From: Gammaproteobacteria bacterium
GTDB lineage: Bacteria > Pseudomonadota > Gammaproteobacteria > Burkholderiales > Burkholderiaceae_C
Length of the DNA stretch: 64,000 nucleotides
Assembly (NCBI GenBank): GCA_018815325.1
Contig: JAHIYE010000026.1
Location: 124,001-188,000 of the forward strand
Reading direction: 5' to 3'
The position numbers and the translations under genes were made by a program. Positions 20,023 through 32,196 of this stretch are shown here, piece after piece; position 1 is the stretch's first letter, and each line of letters begins with the position of its first letter. The notes under the pieces were generated by a model. It worked only from the letters and a program-made list of their open reading frames with translations. It was not told where the DNA came from and did no database searches.

Positions 20023-20051
20023 CATGCCAAGAAAAAACTGCCAATATCCGC

Positions 20052-22142
<2,091 letters not shown>

Positions 22143-23177
22143 TCAACTGAACAGGCGCCGCGCCAGCACCGAGCCGGCTGAGAGATCGCGCGCGTCCAGC
22201 GTGTCATAAAGCTTTTCAAGTTCAGTGCCGATTGCAGCCATGGCCTCCGGCTGCAGCGGGCGGTGGTTATCGTCGGTGATCACGCCGTCCATGGTCTGCG
22301 CCAAGCTGGTGGCGATTTCGCACATGCGGGCAAAAGCACGTTCGCTGCGCTCAACCTGCGCCACGTCCAGGCTCAGGCTCAGTTCGTGCACGGCGCTCTG
22401 AGACATGTCCTCTGCCAAGGCAGCCTGGGCATCAAAGGCCAAACCCAGCACCATGGGCATGCCAGGCTTGCTGGCATGCAAGACCATGCGCCCCGGCAAG
22501 GCCCCGTTCACAAAACCCAGGTGGGCGGCATTCTGCTGGATGTAGCCCGGACTCCAGGCCGTCTGACGAGCCAGCAGCATGAAACCCAACTGGGCATCAT
22601 GCGCACTGGCAAACTGGTCGAGCTCGCGCGCACGCGCCACCTCTTCGAGCATCTCGGGAAAGTCAGGCGCACCGTTGATCGCATCAGCAAAGGCCTGGGC
22701 CTTCATGACAAATTCCGAGTACTCAATCTCGTTGAGTGCACCCGAGCGGTTGGCCAGTTGCACGCCGGCCTGGAACGCGGTGTAACGCTGCCCGGCATGG
22801 GGGAGCTCCCATTGATGGGTTTTCTCGTTGAGCCCTTCAATCGCAAATGGTTTGCTGCCAGCGCGCCGGGTGGGGGGCAAGGTCGCCAGCGCGGCCTCTC
22901 CGGACACCGGGTTGTCCAGCGCAATGGGGGCAATGACATCAATCAGGACATCCAGCAGCGGCTTTCTTTCCGGTGCCGGTATGCCCAGTCCATTGGCCGC
23001 AAAGTCAGCCTCATCAAATACGGGCTCCTTGTCACCATCATCCGCCTCGGCTTCACGTGCCGGCTCGGGGTCAGGCTGGCGGGGTATGTTGCGGCGCGAG
23101 GTCCAGGCACCATGGGCCACCACCGCAGCCAGTACGATGCCCCCCGCCACCGCCAGACCGATTTGCAGATTGCTCAT
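22143..23177 (-). CDS. zipA: Cell division protein ZipA-like, FtsZ-binding
   Basis: 344 aa. An N-terminal membrane anchor (residues 5-25) with outside-in topology, a charged linker rich in Asp/Glu/Pro (35-70), then a C-terminal domain of ZipA type (about 195-340) that binds the FtsZ tail. Sequence conservation is low in this family, so the call rests on architecture plus position between smc and ligA, the usual order in Comamonadaceae. Seven bases separate it from smc. Confidence 0.8.
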   Translation of the reverse strand: MSNLQIGLAVAGGIVLAAVVAHGAWTSRRNIPRQPDPEPAREAEADDGDKEPVFDEADFAANGLGIPAPERKPLLDVLIDVIAPIALDNPVSGEAALATLPPTRRAGSKPFAIEGLNEKTHQWELPHAGQRYTAFQAGVQLANRSGALNEIEYSEFVMKAQAFADAINGAPDFPEMLEEVARARELDQFASAHDAQLGFMLLARQTAWSPGYIQQNAAHLGFVNGALPGRMVLHASKPGMPMVLGLAFDAQAALAEDMSQSAVHELSLSLDVAQVERSERAFARMCEIATSLAQTMDGVITDDNHRPLQPEAMAAIGTELEKLYDTLDARDLSAGSVLARRLFS

Positions 23178-23184
23178 AGGGATT

Positions 23185-26100
23185 TCAGGCTGCCTCGACC
23201 ATGCTGACGGCCGACTCCATGTCGACGGCCACGATACGCGAGACGCCCTGCTCCTGCATCGTCACACCGATGAGTTGCTCGGCCATCTCCATTGCAATCT
23301 TGTTGTGGCTGATGAATAAAAACTGGGTTTCCTTGCTCATGCTTGAAACCAGCTTGGCGTAACGCTCGGTATTGGCATCATCCAGCGGCGCATCCACCTC
23401 ATCCAGCAGACAGAAAGGCGCAGGGTTGAGCTGAAAAATGGCAAATACCAGTGCAATCGCGGTCAGCGCCTTCTCGCCGCCCGACAACAGGTGAATGGTC
23501 TGGTTTTTCTTGCCTGGCGGCTGGGCCAGCACCTGCACGCCGGAGTCCAGAATTTCCTCGCCGGTGATCACCAGCTTGGCATTGCCGCCGCCGAACAATT
23601 CCGGGAACATCTTGCCGAAATGCTCGTTCACCGTGTTGAAGGTGCCAGACAGCAGCTCACGCGTTTCGCTGTCGATTTTCTTGATGGCCCCTTCCAGCGT
23701 GGTCATGGCCTCGTTGAGGTCAGCCGACTGGGCATCGAGGAACTGCTTGCGTTCGCGGGCTGTCGACAGTTCGTCCAATGCCGCCAGATTGACCGCCCCC
23801 AGTGCCATGATCTCGCGGTGCAGGCGATCAATCTCACCCTGCAGACCGGTCAGGCGCACGTTCCCGGCTTCGATAGAGCGGGCCACGGCCTCCAGATCGG
23901 CTTGTGCCTCGGCAAGCATCTGGCTGTACTGCTCCAGGCCCAGGCGTGCCGCCTGCTCCTTGAGCTGGAAATCGGTGATGCGTTGGCGCAGCGGGTCGAG
24001 CTCGCGCTCGAGCTGCAGGCGCCGCTCGTCACTGGCGCGCAGTTTGGCCGTCAGGTCGTCATACTCGCTGCGCTTGGCGCCCAGCGCCTCTTCGCGCTCA
24101 TGTTTCAGGGCCAGCGCATTCTGCAGTCCTGCCTGGGCGGCAGCATCCGTCAGGCGTGTCAATTCATCCTGCGCTCTTTGCTCCTCTGCCTTGATGGAGT
24201 CTGCCTGCTGTGCTGCAGTTTCGATAGCACGTGAGAGTTCAGCCTTGCGCGCATCGAGACTGCGCAAGGAAAATGTGGCTTCCTGCGCCTGACGCTCCAG
24301 ACTGCGTTGCTGCTCACGGCATTCGTTGAGTTTGCGTTCGGCGTCGATCACGCGTTCGTCGAGCTGGGCATGGCGCTCCTGGCTGTCGGCCAGTTGCATG
24401 TCGAGCTCCTCGAACCGTGCTTCAGCCGTCACGCGACGCTCCTGCAACTCGCCCAGCTGGGCATCCACTTCAGCGAGATCACCTGCAATCTGCTCGCTGC
24501 GGGCGCGGGTCTGCTCGGCCAGTTGGGTCAGGCGCAGTGTTTCGACCTGCAACTCGTGGGCCCGGCTCTGGCTCTCGGATGCTTCGCGTCGCGCCGTCAA
24601 CAGGCGCTGGGAGGCATCGGCATAGGCCGCCTCGGCACGCACCAGGGCACTGCGCGACTCCTCGGCAATCAGCGCCTGGGCACGCAGCTGCTTCTCAAGG
24701 TTCTCGATCTCCTGGGCTCGGGCCAGCAGACCGGCCTGCTCCGAATCCTGGGCATAAAAGCTCACGCTGTGCGCAGTGACCGCATGGCCTGTCCTGACGT
24801 AGATCACGTCGCCTGGTTGCAGCTTGTCGCGGGTGGCCAGCGCATCCTCGAACGAGGCAGCCGTATAAGCACCCTGTAGCCACTCGCCCAGCACGGCCTT
24901 TTGGCCGGCATCATTCAAGCGCAGCAGATCCGCCAGCGGCTTGAGACTGCCGGCCAGGATGGCGGGTTTCTCCGGTATCGACGCCTGCGGCGGGCTGTAG
25001 AAAGCCAGTTTGGCGGGCGGCGCATCCGCACCAAAGGCGCGCACCATGTCCAGACGCGACACCTCCAGCGCGCCAAGCCGCTCGCGCAAGGCGGCTTCTA
25101 GGGCGTTTTCCCAACCCGGCTCGATATGAATGCGGCTCCACAGGCCCTGCAATGAATCCAGCCCGTGCTTGGCGAGCCATGGCTGCAATTTGCCGTCAGT
25201 CTTGACCTTTTCCTGCAGGGCCTTGAGCGCCTCCATCCGGGCCGACAGGTCGGCCTGTCGGGCTGATTCGCTATTGACAGTCTGCTGCTGGGTACGGCGG
25301 GCCTCATCGAGTTGCGGCACGCTTTCCTGCAATTCATGCAGACGGGCTTCGGCCACGCTGGCCGTCTCCGTTGCAGCCGCCAACTGTTCCTGCAAATTGA
25401 CCAGTCGTGCCTCATCTGGCGCCGTCAGCGCATTGCGGTCAGCCGCGAGGCGCTCACGCCGCAGGGTGAGTTGGCGCGACTGTTCTTCGATGCTGCGCTG
25501 CTCGGCTGCCAGCACCTGAATTTGCTGCTGCACCTGAACCACGCCGGTACGCTGCTCGTTGGCGCTGGTCTGGGCCTTGCGCAAGGCCTCTTCCAGATCG
25601 GGCAGCGCCAGAGCCTGCTCTTCAACCTGCGCGTGCAGCATCTGGGTTTTTTCCTCACCGGTCAAAGCCAGTTCTGCCAGCGACTCGATTTCAACCTGGG
25701 CATCTTCCTTGCGCGTCGCCCACTGAGCGGTTTGTTCTTTCAGTGTGGCGAGGCGTTGTTCGACACGCTGACGACCTTCAACCACAAAACGGATTTCGGC
25801 TTCCAGCCGTCCGACCTCGGTGCTGGCCTCATACAACAGGCCCTGGGCCTGGTTGACCTGATCGCCCGCAGCGTAGTGCGCCTGGCGAATGGTTTCCAGA
25901 TCGGCCTCGATGTGGCGCAGATCAGCCATGCGGGACTCAAGGTCGTTCACCGCCTTGTCGGCATCTGCCTTGACCTTGGCCTGGTCGGCCTCGGACTCGC
26001 TACGCTTGAGGTACCAGAGCTGGTGCTGCTTGAGCGTCACGTCGGCTTGCAGCCCGTTGTAGCGCTGTGCAACCTCGGCCTGCTTCTCAAGCTTCTCGAG

Positions 26101-26712
26101 GTTGGCGTTGAGTTCACGCAGAATGTCCTCGACCCGGGTCAGGTTCTCGCGGGTATCGGACAGGCGGTTCTCGGTCTCGCGGCGGCGCTCCTTGTATTTG
26201 GATACGCCGGCCGCCTCTTCGAGGAAGAGCCGCAACTCTTCAGGTTTGGATTCAATGATGCGGCTGATCGTGCCCTGGCCGATGATGGCGTAGGCACGGG
26301 GCCCCAGACCGGTGCCGAGGAACACGTCCTGAACGTCGCGCCGGCGCACCGGCTGGTTGTTGATGTAGTAGCTGGAAGTGCCGTCGCGTGTCAGCACGCG
26401 CTTGACAGCCACCTCGGCAAACTGGCCCCACTGGCCGCCGGCACGGTGGTCGGCATTGTCGAACACCAGCTCCACGCTGGAGCGGCTGGCCGGTTTGCGG
26501 CTGGTGGTGCCGTTGAAGATAACGTCCTGCATGGACTCGCCGCGCAGCTCGCTGGCGCGGCTCTCGCCCAGCACCCAGCGCACGGCGTCCATGATGTTGG
26601 ACTTGCCACAGCCATTGGGCCCGACCACGCCGACGAGCTGGCCTGGCAGGTGAAAGGTGGTGGGTTCGGCAAACGATTTGAACCCGGACAACTTGATCGA
26701 AGAAAGACGCAC
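23185..26712 (-). CDS. smc: Chromosome segregation ATPase SMC
   Basis: Condensin subunit, 1175 aa. N-terminal Walker A GPNGCGKSN (about 32-40), then a long coiled coil (about 170-500), a hinge (about 515-645), a second coiled coil (to about 1020), and a C-terminal head with signature LLSGGEKALTA and Walker B CLLDEVDAPLDD. It works with ScpA and ScpB, not in this window. First gene of the smc-zipA-ligA unit, divergent from dapC across 182 bases. Confidence 0.98.
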   Translation of the reverse strand: MRLSSIKLSGFKSFAEPTTFHLPGQLVGVVGPNGCGKSNIMDAVRWVLGESRASELRGESMQDVIFNGTTSRKPASRSSVELVFDNADHRAGGQWGQFAEVAVKRVLTRDGTSSYYINNQPVRRRDVQDVFLGTGLGPRAYAIIGQGTISRIIESKPEELRLFLEEAAGVSKYKERRRETENRLSDTRENLTRVEDILRELNANLEKLEKQAEVAQRYNGLQADVTLKQHQLWYLKRSESEADQAKVKADADKAVNDLESRMADLRHIEADLETIRQAHYAAGDQVNQAQGLLYEASTEVGRLEAEIRFVVEGRQRVEQRLATLKEQTAQWATRKEDAQVEIESLAELALTGEEKTQMLHAQVEEQALALPDLEEALRKAQTSANEQRTGVVQVQQQIQVLAAEQRSIEEQSRQLTLRRERLAADRNALTAPDEARLVNLQEQLAAATETASVAEARLHELQESVPQLDEARRTQQQTVNSESARQADLSARMEALKALQEKVKTDGKLQPWLAKHGLDSLQGLWSRIHIEPGWENALEAALRERLGALEVSRLDMVRAFGADAPPAKLAFYSPPQASIPEKPAILAGSLKPLADLLRLNDAGQKAVLGEWLQGAYTAASFEDALATRDKLQPGDVIYVRTGHAVTAHSVSFYAQDSEQAGLLARAQEIENLEKQLRAQALIAEESRSALVRAEAAYADASQRLLTARREASESQSRAHELQVETLRLTQLAEQTRARSEQIAGDLAEVDAQLGELQERRVTAEARFEELDMQLADSQERHAQLDERVIDAERKLNECREQQRSLERQAQEATFSLRSLDARKAELSRAIETAAQQADSIKAEEQRAQDELTRLTDAAAQAGLQNALALKHEREEALGAKRSEYDDLTAKLRASDERRLQLERELDPLRQRITDFQLKEQAARLGLEQYSQMLAEAQADLEAVARSIEAGNVRLTGLQGEIDRLHREIMALGAVNLAALDELSTARERKQFLDAQSADLNEAMTTLEGAIKKIDSETRELLSGTFNTVNEHFGKMFPELFGGGNAKLVITGEEILDSGVQVLAQPPGKKNQTIHLLSGGEKALTAIALVFAIFQLNPAPFCLLDEVDAPLDDANTERYAKLVSSMSKETQFLFISHNKIAMEMAEQLIGVTMQEQGVSRIVAVDMESAVSMVEAA

Positions 26713-26806
26713 GGCAGACCCTGTTTTCTTGAGCCTTATAAGCTAACTCGTTGATTCATATAGCGCTTTCAGGGCAGTGCAGCAGATTAGCCGCCCTCCG
26801 AATGTC

Positions 26807-26834
26807 CTGACAGGGACAATGCGCGAGTGATAAT
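26807..26834 (+). promoter_or_regulatory. Sigma-70 promoter candidate for dapC operon
   Basis: CTGACA (26807-26812), 16-base spacer, GATAAT (26829-26834): five of six matches in each box. It gives a leader of about 55 bases before the dapC ATG. A second GATAAT lies at 26881-26886, eight bases before the ATG, without a -35. Confidence 0.5.
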
Positions 26835-26894
26835 GTTACCCGAGCCCGAAACCCGGTTCCGGGCCGCCCATCCCGGGCAGGATAATCCCCCACC

Positions 26895-28097
26895 ATGAAC
26901 CCCCTGTTAAGCCGCTTACAGCCCTATCCGTTTGAACGCCTGCGCCAGTTATTTGCCGGCGTGACACCCAATCCGGCCTACCGTCCCATCAGTCTGGGCA
27001 TTGGTGAGCCACGCCATCCGACCCCGGCTTTCATTCAGCAGGCCATGGTCGATGCCATCACCAAAACGCCCAGCGGCCTGGCGGCCTACCCCGCCACCGC
27101 AGGCGAAGCCGAGTTGCGCGAGGCCTTTGCCCGCTGGCTCAAGCGCCGATACCGACTGGACGTCAATCCTGCGACCCAGATGCTGCCTGTCAACGGCTCG
27201 CGTGAGGCCCTGTTTGCCCTCACGCAGACCATCATCAACCCCGGCAAGGGTGATGCACTGGTGGTCAGCCCCAACCCTTTCTATCAAATCTACGAGGGTG
27301 CCGCCCTGCTCGCCGGCGCCCAACCCTACTTCGTCCCCAGTGATCCAGCGCGCAATTTTGCGCAGGATTGGGACAGCGTGCCGGCCAGTGTCTGGGCCCG
27401 GACCCAACTGCTGTTTGTCTGTTCACCCGCTAACCCGACGGGCGCCGTGATGCCGTTGACGGAGTGGCAAAAGCTCTTCAAGCTGAGCGACCGCTATGGC
27501 TTTGTGATCGCCTCTGATGAGTGCTACAGCGAGATTTACTTCCGCGACGAACCACCGCTCGGCGGCATGGAAGCGGCGGTGCAGCTTGGGCGCATGGACT
27601 TCAAGAACCTGATCTCCTTCACCAGCCTGTCCAAGCGCAGCAATGTGCCCGGCATGCGCAGCGGCTTCGTCGCGGGCGATGCGGCATTGATGAAGCAGTT
27701 TCTGCTCTACCGCACCTACCATGGCAGCGCCATGAGCCCCGTGGTGCAGGCCGCCAGCGTGGCGGCCTGGAACGATGAGCAGCACGTGATCGACAACCGT
27801 GACAAATACCGCAAGAAATTTGCCGAAGTCACGCCCCTGCTGGCCGACGTGCTCGATGTATCGCTACCCGATGCGGGCTTTTACCTGTGGGCAGGTGTCA
27901 AAGGCAGTGACATCGATTTCGCAAGGGATCTGCTCGCTCTTTACAATGTGACTGTTTTACCCGGGAGTTATCTGGCCCGTGAGGTCCATGACGTGAACCC
28001 CGGTGCGCAGCGTATTCGCATGGCTCTTGTGGCCGAAACGGCCGAATGCGTGGAAGCAGCACAAAGAATCGTCCAATTTGTCAAATCCAGAAACTGA
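26895..28097 (+). CDS. dapC: Succinyldiaminopimelate transaminase
   Basis: PLP-dependent class I aminotransferase of the succinylase branch of lysine/diaminopimelate synthesis, 400 aa. The PLP lysine is K247 in [18 protein letters not shown]208 and Y211 lie in [17 protein letters not shown] is at 178-183. Followed at 17 bases by dapD and further by dapE, which settles the substrate among related aminotransferases. No ribosome-binding site directly upstream. Confidence 0.95.
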   Translation: MNPLLSRLQPYPFERLRQLFAGVTPNPAYRPISLGIGEPRHPTPAFIQQAMVDAITKTPSGLAAYPATAGEAELREAFARWLKRRYRLDVNPATQMLPVNGSREALFALTQTIINPGKGDALVVSPNPFYQIYEGAALLAGAQPYFVPSDPARNFAQDWDSVPASVWARTQLLFVCSPANPTGAVMPLTEWQKLFKLSDRYGFVIASDECYSEIYFRDEPPLGGMEAAVQLGRMDFKNLISFTSLSKRSNVPGMRSGFVAGDAALMKQFLLYRTYHGSAMSPVVQAASVAAWNDEQHVIDNRDKYRKKFAEVTPLLADVLDVSLPDAGFYLWAGVKGSDIDFARDLLALYNVTVLPGSYLAREVHDVNPGAQRIRMALVAETAECVEAAQRIVQFVKSRN

Positions 28098-28114
28098 AAC
28101 CAGAAGCAACATTT

Positions 28115-28939
28115 ATGACACAACAACTTCAGCAAATCATCGACACCGCATGGGAAAACCGGGCCAGCCTGTCCCCCAAAGCAGCGCCCAAGGAAGTCGC
28201 TGACGCCGTCGAGCACGTGATCTCCGAGCTCAACAAGGGGCGCCTGCGTGTTGCTACCCGTGAAGCCGTGGGCCAATGGACCGTGCACCAGTGGATCAAG
28301 AAGGCCGTGCTGCTGTCCTTCCGCCTGAAGGACAACGAAGTCATCAAGGCCGGCGACCTGGGCTTTTATGACAAGGTACAAACCAAGTTCGCCCATCTCA
28401 GCGAAGAAGAGATGAAGGCCACCGGCGTGCGCGTGGTGCCGCCGGCCGTGGCGCGCCGCGGCAGCTATATCGCCAAAGGCGCGATCCTGATGCCCTCCTA
28501 CGTGAACATCGGCGCCTATGTAGACGAAGGCACCATGGTCGATACCTGGGCCACGGTTGGCTCCTGCGCCCAGATCGGCAAGAACGTGCACCTGTCGGGA
28601 GGCGTCGGCATCGGCGGCGTGCTCGAACCCGTGCAGGCGGGCCCGACCATCATCGAAGACAACTGCTTCATCGGTGCACGCTCCGAAGTCGTCGAAGGCG
28701 TGGTCGTCGAGGAGAACTCGGTGATCTCCATGGGTGTCTACATCGGCCAGAGCACGCCAATCTATGACCGGACCACGGATACCGTGAGCTATGGCCGCAT
28801 CCCCGCGGGTTCGGTGGTGATCAGCGGCAACCTGCCCAAGGAAGGCGGCAAGTACAGCCTGTACGCAGCCATCATCGTCAAGCGGGTGGACGCGCAGACT
28901 CGCGCTAAAACCAGCCTGAACGACCTGCTACGGGACTGA
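28115..28939 (+). CDS. dapD: 2,3,4,5-tetrahydropyridine-2,6-dicarboxylate N-succinyltransferase
   Basis: Transfers succinyl from succinyl-CoA to tetrahydrodipicolinate, the step before DapC, 274 aa. Left-handed beta-helix hexapeptide repeats are visible from [20 protein letters not shown] to [12 protein letters not shown]. The start [16 protein letters not shown] is the family N-terminus; upstream in-frame codons would overlap dapC. The active form is a trimer. Confidence 0.97.
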   Translation: MTQQLQQIIDTAWENRASLSPKAAPKEVADAVEHVISELNKGRLRVATREAVGQWTVHQWIKKAVLLSFRLKDNEVIKAGDLGFYDKVQTKFAHLSEEEMKATGVRVVPPAVARRGSYIAKGAILMPSYVNIGAYVDEGTMVDTWATVGSCAQIGKNVHLSGGVGIGGVLEPVQAGPTIIEDNCFIGARSEVVEGVVVEENSVISMGVYIGQSTPIYDRTTDTVSYGRIPAGSVVISGNLPKEGGKYSLYAAIIVKRVDAQTRAKTSLNDLLRD

Positions 28940-29033
28940 TTGCGCAGACTACCCTGGGTGCCGGGATGGCTCGTTTTGTAAACGCCACGCCTTGCATCCA
29001 GATTGAAGTGGCAATATTTTTGGAGATGGTCCG

Positions 29034-30179
29034 ATGAGCACGATGGAAAGAATCCTTCGTTTGATGAGTGAGAAAAAAGCCTCGGATGTCTATCTGTCGG
29101 CTCACTCGCCCGTGCTCATCCGCATCAACGGCGAATGCGTGCCGATCAACAACCAGACGCTTTCGGCTGAGGCCGTGCGTGGCCTGATTGCCGAGATCAT
29201 GCCGCTCACCAGCATGGAAGAACTGGAGGAAACTGGCGAGCTCAACATCGGCATGCCACTGGCCGGTGTCGGTCGCTTCCGTGTCAGCGCCATGCGGCAA
29301 CGCGGCACTTATGCGGCGGTGATCCGCTTCATTTCGCTCGATATTCCACCGCTCGCCTCGCTCTCCCTGCCGCCCATCCTGAGCGATCTCATCATGGATA
29401 AACGTGGCCTGCTGCTCATGGTCGGCGCCACCGGAGCCGGTAAAAGCACGACGCTGGCCTCCATGATCGATTACCGCAACGAGAACGCCTCGGGTCACAT
29501 TCTGACCATTGAGGACCCGGTGGAGTACCTGTTCAGGAACAAGCGCTCTGTGGTCAACCAGCGTGAAGTCGGGGCCGATACCAAAACGCTCCAGGTGGCC
29601 CTCAAGAACGCGCTGCGGCAAGCCCCGGATGTGATCCTGATCGGTGAAATCCGGGACCGCGAGACCATGTCTTCGGCCATCGCCTATGCCCAGTCCGGCC
29701 ATCTGTGTCTGGCCACGATGCACGCCAACAACAGCTATCAGGCGCTGAACCGGATCCTTAGCTTCTACCCGGTGGAAATACGCCAGACCATGCTGGGCGA
29801 TCTCGCGGCAGCACTCAAGGCGATTGTTTCTCAGCGCCTGCTGCGCACCACTCTCGATGGCCGTACGCCGGCGATGGAGGTGTTGCTCAACACCAAGCTG
29901 ATCGCCGAACTGATCGAAAAAGGCGACTTCTCCGGCGTCAAGGAGGCGATGGAAAAGTCCATGGCCGAAGGATCGCAGACCTTCGAGCAGGACATTGCAC
30001 GGCTGATCGTGAACGGCAGCGTGGAGCGCAAGGAGGGACTGGCCCATGCGGACTCCCCCACCAATCTGATGTGGCGCCTGCAAAACGATTTTTCCAAATC
30101 CATGCTGCCTCCGGCGCAGCAAGACGATGACGACGATCAACCCTCCTTCACCGAAATTTCACTGGATGTGAAGCACTGA
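29034..30179 (+). CDS. pilU: Type IV pilus retraction ATPase PilU/PilT family
   Basis: Hexameric secretion-type ATPase, 381 aa. Walker [10 protein letters not shown] (131-139), Asp box [12 protein letters not shown], Walker [14 protein letters not shown], and His box [11 protein letters not shown]. Residues [20 protein letters not shown] and the acidic C-terminal tail point to PilU rather than PilT. PilU helps PilT drive pilus retraction under load. The gene lies between dapD and dapE, and its stop overlaps the dapE start (TGATG). No pilT is in this window. Confidence 0.88.
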   Translation: MSTMERILRLMSEKKASDVYLSAHSPVLIRINGECVPINNQTLSAEAVRGLIAEIMPLTSMEELEETGELNIGMPLAGVGRFRVSAMRQRGTYAAVIRFISLDIPPLASLSLPPILSDLIMDKRGLLLMVGATGAGKSTTLASMIDYRNENASGHILTIEDPVEYLFRNKRSVVNQREVGADTKTLQVALKNALRQAPDVILIGEIRDRETMSSAIAYAQSGHLCLATMHANNSYQALNRILSFYPVEIRQTMLGDLAAALKAIVSQRLLRTTLDGRTPAMEVLLNTKLIAELIEKGDFSGVKEAMEKSMAEGSQTFEQDIARLIVNGSVERKEGLAHADSPTNLMWRLQNDFSKSMLPPAQQDDDDDQPSFTEISLDVKH

Positions 30180-31333
30180 TGACTCGTACGCTTTACCTTG
30201 CCGAACAACTGATGGCCTGCGCCTCAGTCACGCCTGAGGATGCGGGCTGCCAGGACATCATTGCGGCGCGGCTGTCGCCTTTGGGCTTTGTCTGCGAAAC
30301 CATCGAAAGCGGGCCCGAAGACTTTCGCGTGCGCAACCTCTGGGCTATACGCAAGGCTCCGTCCGGAGCCACCCCGCCCAAGCTGCTTGTCTTTGCTGGT
30401 CATACCGATGTGGTACCCACGGGGCCGCTGGCGCAATGGAGCAGCGACCCTTTTACCCCCACGCACCGCGACGGCAAGCTGTATGGCCGTGGCGCCAGCG
30501 ACATGAAGACCTCGCTGGCTGCCTTTGTTGTTGCCACCGAGGAGTTCATTGCCGCGCAGCCAGATGCCAGGCTGTCGATCGGTTTCCTCTTGACCAGTGA
30601 CGAGGAAGGCCCCGCCAATGACGGTACTGTGGTGGTCTGCAACACCTTGCGTGAGCGGGGTGAACAGATGGACTTCTGTATCGTGGGCGAGCCCACGTCG
30701 GTACAGCATACCGGCGACATGATCAAAAACGGGCGGCGCGGCACCATGAGCGGCAAGCTGACCGTCAAGGGCATTCAGGGGCATATTGCCTACCCCCACA
30801 TGGCCCGGAACCCGATACACCAGGTGTCGCCGGCCCTGGCGGAGCTCATTACGATCGAGTGGGACAAGGGCAATGCATTCTTCCCCCCCACCAGTTGGCA
30901 AATCAGCAACATCCATGGTGGTACCGGTGCCAGCAACGTGATTCCGGGCACGGTCGTGATCGATTTCAACTTCCGCTTCTCCACTGAGTCCGCGCCAGAG
31001 AGTCTGCAGCAGCGCCTGCAAGCCGTTCTGGACCGGCATGGCCTGGAATATGACCTCAGTTGGACCATCGGCGGCCTGCCCTTTCTCACCACACCGGGCA
31101 CGCTGGTGAATGCGGTACGCGAAGCCATCCAGGACGAGACCGGCCTGCAAACAGAGCTGTCCACCAGCGGCGGTACCAGCGACGGACGCTTCATTGCACA
31201 GGTATGTCCGCAAGTCATCGAGCTGGGTCCACCGAATGCAACGATCCACAAGATTGACGAGCACGTGGAAGTGTCCGAGATCGAGCCCCTGAAGAACATC
31301 TACCGGCGCGTGCTGGAAAAGCTGAGCGCATGA
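30179..31333 (+). CDS. dapE: Succinyl-diaminopimelate desuccinylase
   Basis: M20 metallopeptidase-family enzyme that releases succinate to give LL-diaminopimelate, 384 aa. Zinc-site motifs: [11 protein letters not shown] with the first His/Asp, [21 protein letters not shown] with catalytic Glu pair, and GEPTS. The ATG overlaps the pilU stop, and the gene's own stop overlaps prmB (ATGA). Completes the dapC-dapD-dapE set. Confidence 0.97.
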   Translation: MTRTLYLAEQLMACASVTPEDAGCQDIIAARLSPLGFVCETIESGPEDFRVRNLWAIRKAPSGATPPKLLVFAGHTDVVPTGPLAQWSSDPFTPTHRDGKLYGRGASDMKTSLAAFVVATEEFIAAQPDARLSIGFLLTSDEEGPANDGTVVVCNTLRERGEQMDFCIVGEPTSVQHTGDMIKNGRRGTMSGKLTVKGIQGHIAYPHMARNPIHQVSPALAELITIEWDKGNAFFPPTSWQISNIHGGTGASNVIPGTVVIDFNFRFSTESAPESLQQRLQAVLDRHGLEYDLSWTIGGLPFLTTPGTLVNAVREAIQDETGLQTELSTSGGTSDGRFIAQVCPQVIELGPPNATIHKIDEHVEVSEIEPLKNIYRRVLEKLSA

Positions 31334-32196
31334 CCATCATTGAACTGATCGAAGCGGGCGCCAGTCAGCTCGCTGGTGCGGGTGTGGCCTTTGGGCACGG
31401 CACGAGCAATGCCTATGACGAAGCTGCCTGGCTTGTGCTGTGGCAATTGGGATTGCCGCTGGATGATCTCGATTCAGTAAAAAACAAGCCTGTAGCCCTT
31501 GAAGATCAAGCGAAGATAGCTACGCTTTTCATAGCGCGCATAGAAACCCGAAAGCCCGCAGCCTACCTGACCCATGAAGCCTGGCTGATGGGCGTGCCCT
31601 TTTACGTGGATGAACGCAGCATCGTTCCCCGCTCCTTCATTGCTGAACTGCTGGCCGATGGCAGCATCGATCCCTGGCTCAGCGAGTCGACCCAGTATGT
31701 ACTCGACCTGTGCACTGGCAACGGCAGTCTTGCGGTGCTGGCAGCCATGACTTATCCGGATGTCAGGGTTGACGCCGCCGACATTTCGGACGATGCGCTG
31801 GCCGTGGCACGCATCAATGTGGCCAAGCATGGCCTGGAAAGTCGCATCACGCTGCTTCAATCCGACGGTCTCGCTTCTGTCAATGGACCCTATGACCTGA
31901 TTTTGTGTAACCCCCCTTATGTCAATGCCCAAAGCATGGCCGACCTGCCAGCAGAATTCCGGGCAGAGCCCGAACTGGCGCTGGCAGGTGGCAGCGACGG
32001 CATGGACTTCATTCGTCAGTTACTTCACGCGGCCCCGGCTCACCTGAGCACAGAGGGCGTGCTGGTGCTGGAAATTGGCAACGAACGAGCCCACTTTGAA
32101 GCCGCCTTCGAGGCGCTGGAAGTGGTCTGGCTTACAACAAGTGCAGGTGAAGACCAGGTATTGCTGGTCACCCGCGAAGCACTCACACATACATGA
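31330..32196 (+). CDS. prmB: 50S ribosomal protein L3 N5-glutamine methyltransferase PrmB
   Basis: SAM-dependent methyltransferase, 288 aa. SAM-binding [12 protein letters not shown] (125-136) and catalytic NPPY (194-197). The segment [23 protein letters not shown] after NPPY is typical of PrmB and separates it from PrmC, which modifies release factors. It overlaps dapE and the next gene by four bases each. Repeat copy B falls at residues 50-69 without changing the expected length. Confidence 0.93.
   Translation: MTIIELIEAGASQLAGAGVAFGHGTSNAYDEAAWLVLWQLGLPLDDLDSVKNKPVALEDQAKIATLFIARIETRKPAAYLTHEAWLMGVPFYVDERSIVPRSFIAELLADGSIDPWLSESTQYVLDLCTGNGSLAVLAAMTYPDVRVDAADISDDALAVARINVAKHGLESRITLLQSDGLASVNGPYDLILCNPPYVNAQSMADLPAEFRAEPELALAGGSDGMDFIRQLLHAAPAHLSTEGVLVLEIGNERAHFEAAFEALEVVWLTTSAGEDQVLLVTREALTHT
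31479..31536 (-). repeat. Dispersed repeat copy B (inside prmB)
   Basis: Minus-strand reading starts GCTATGAAAAGCGTAGCT. Further on CGCTT, AGGGCT and AGGC occur at the same spacings as in copy A, and a T run follows. Locally AT-richer than the rest of prmB. Confidence 0.5.

Noticed and set aside
19921-20025. N-terminal extension of the chemoreceptor to ATG 20025
   Set aside because: No ribosome-binding site there, while GGAGAGG precedes 19920; the extension would push TM1 35 residues in. Kept only as a slippage finding.
25312-26754. 480-codon open frame antisense to smc
   Set aside because: Opposite strand is clearly SMC; the antisense product has no recognisable domain.
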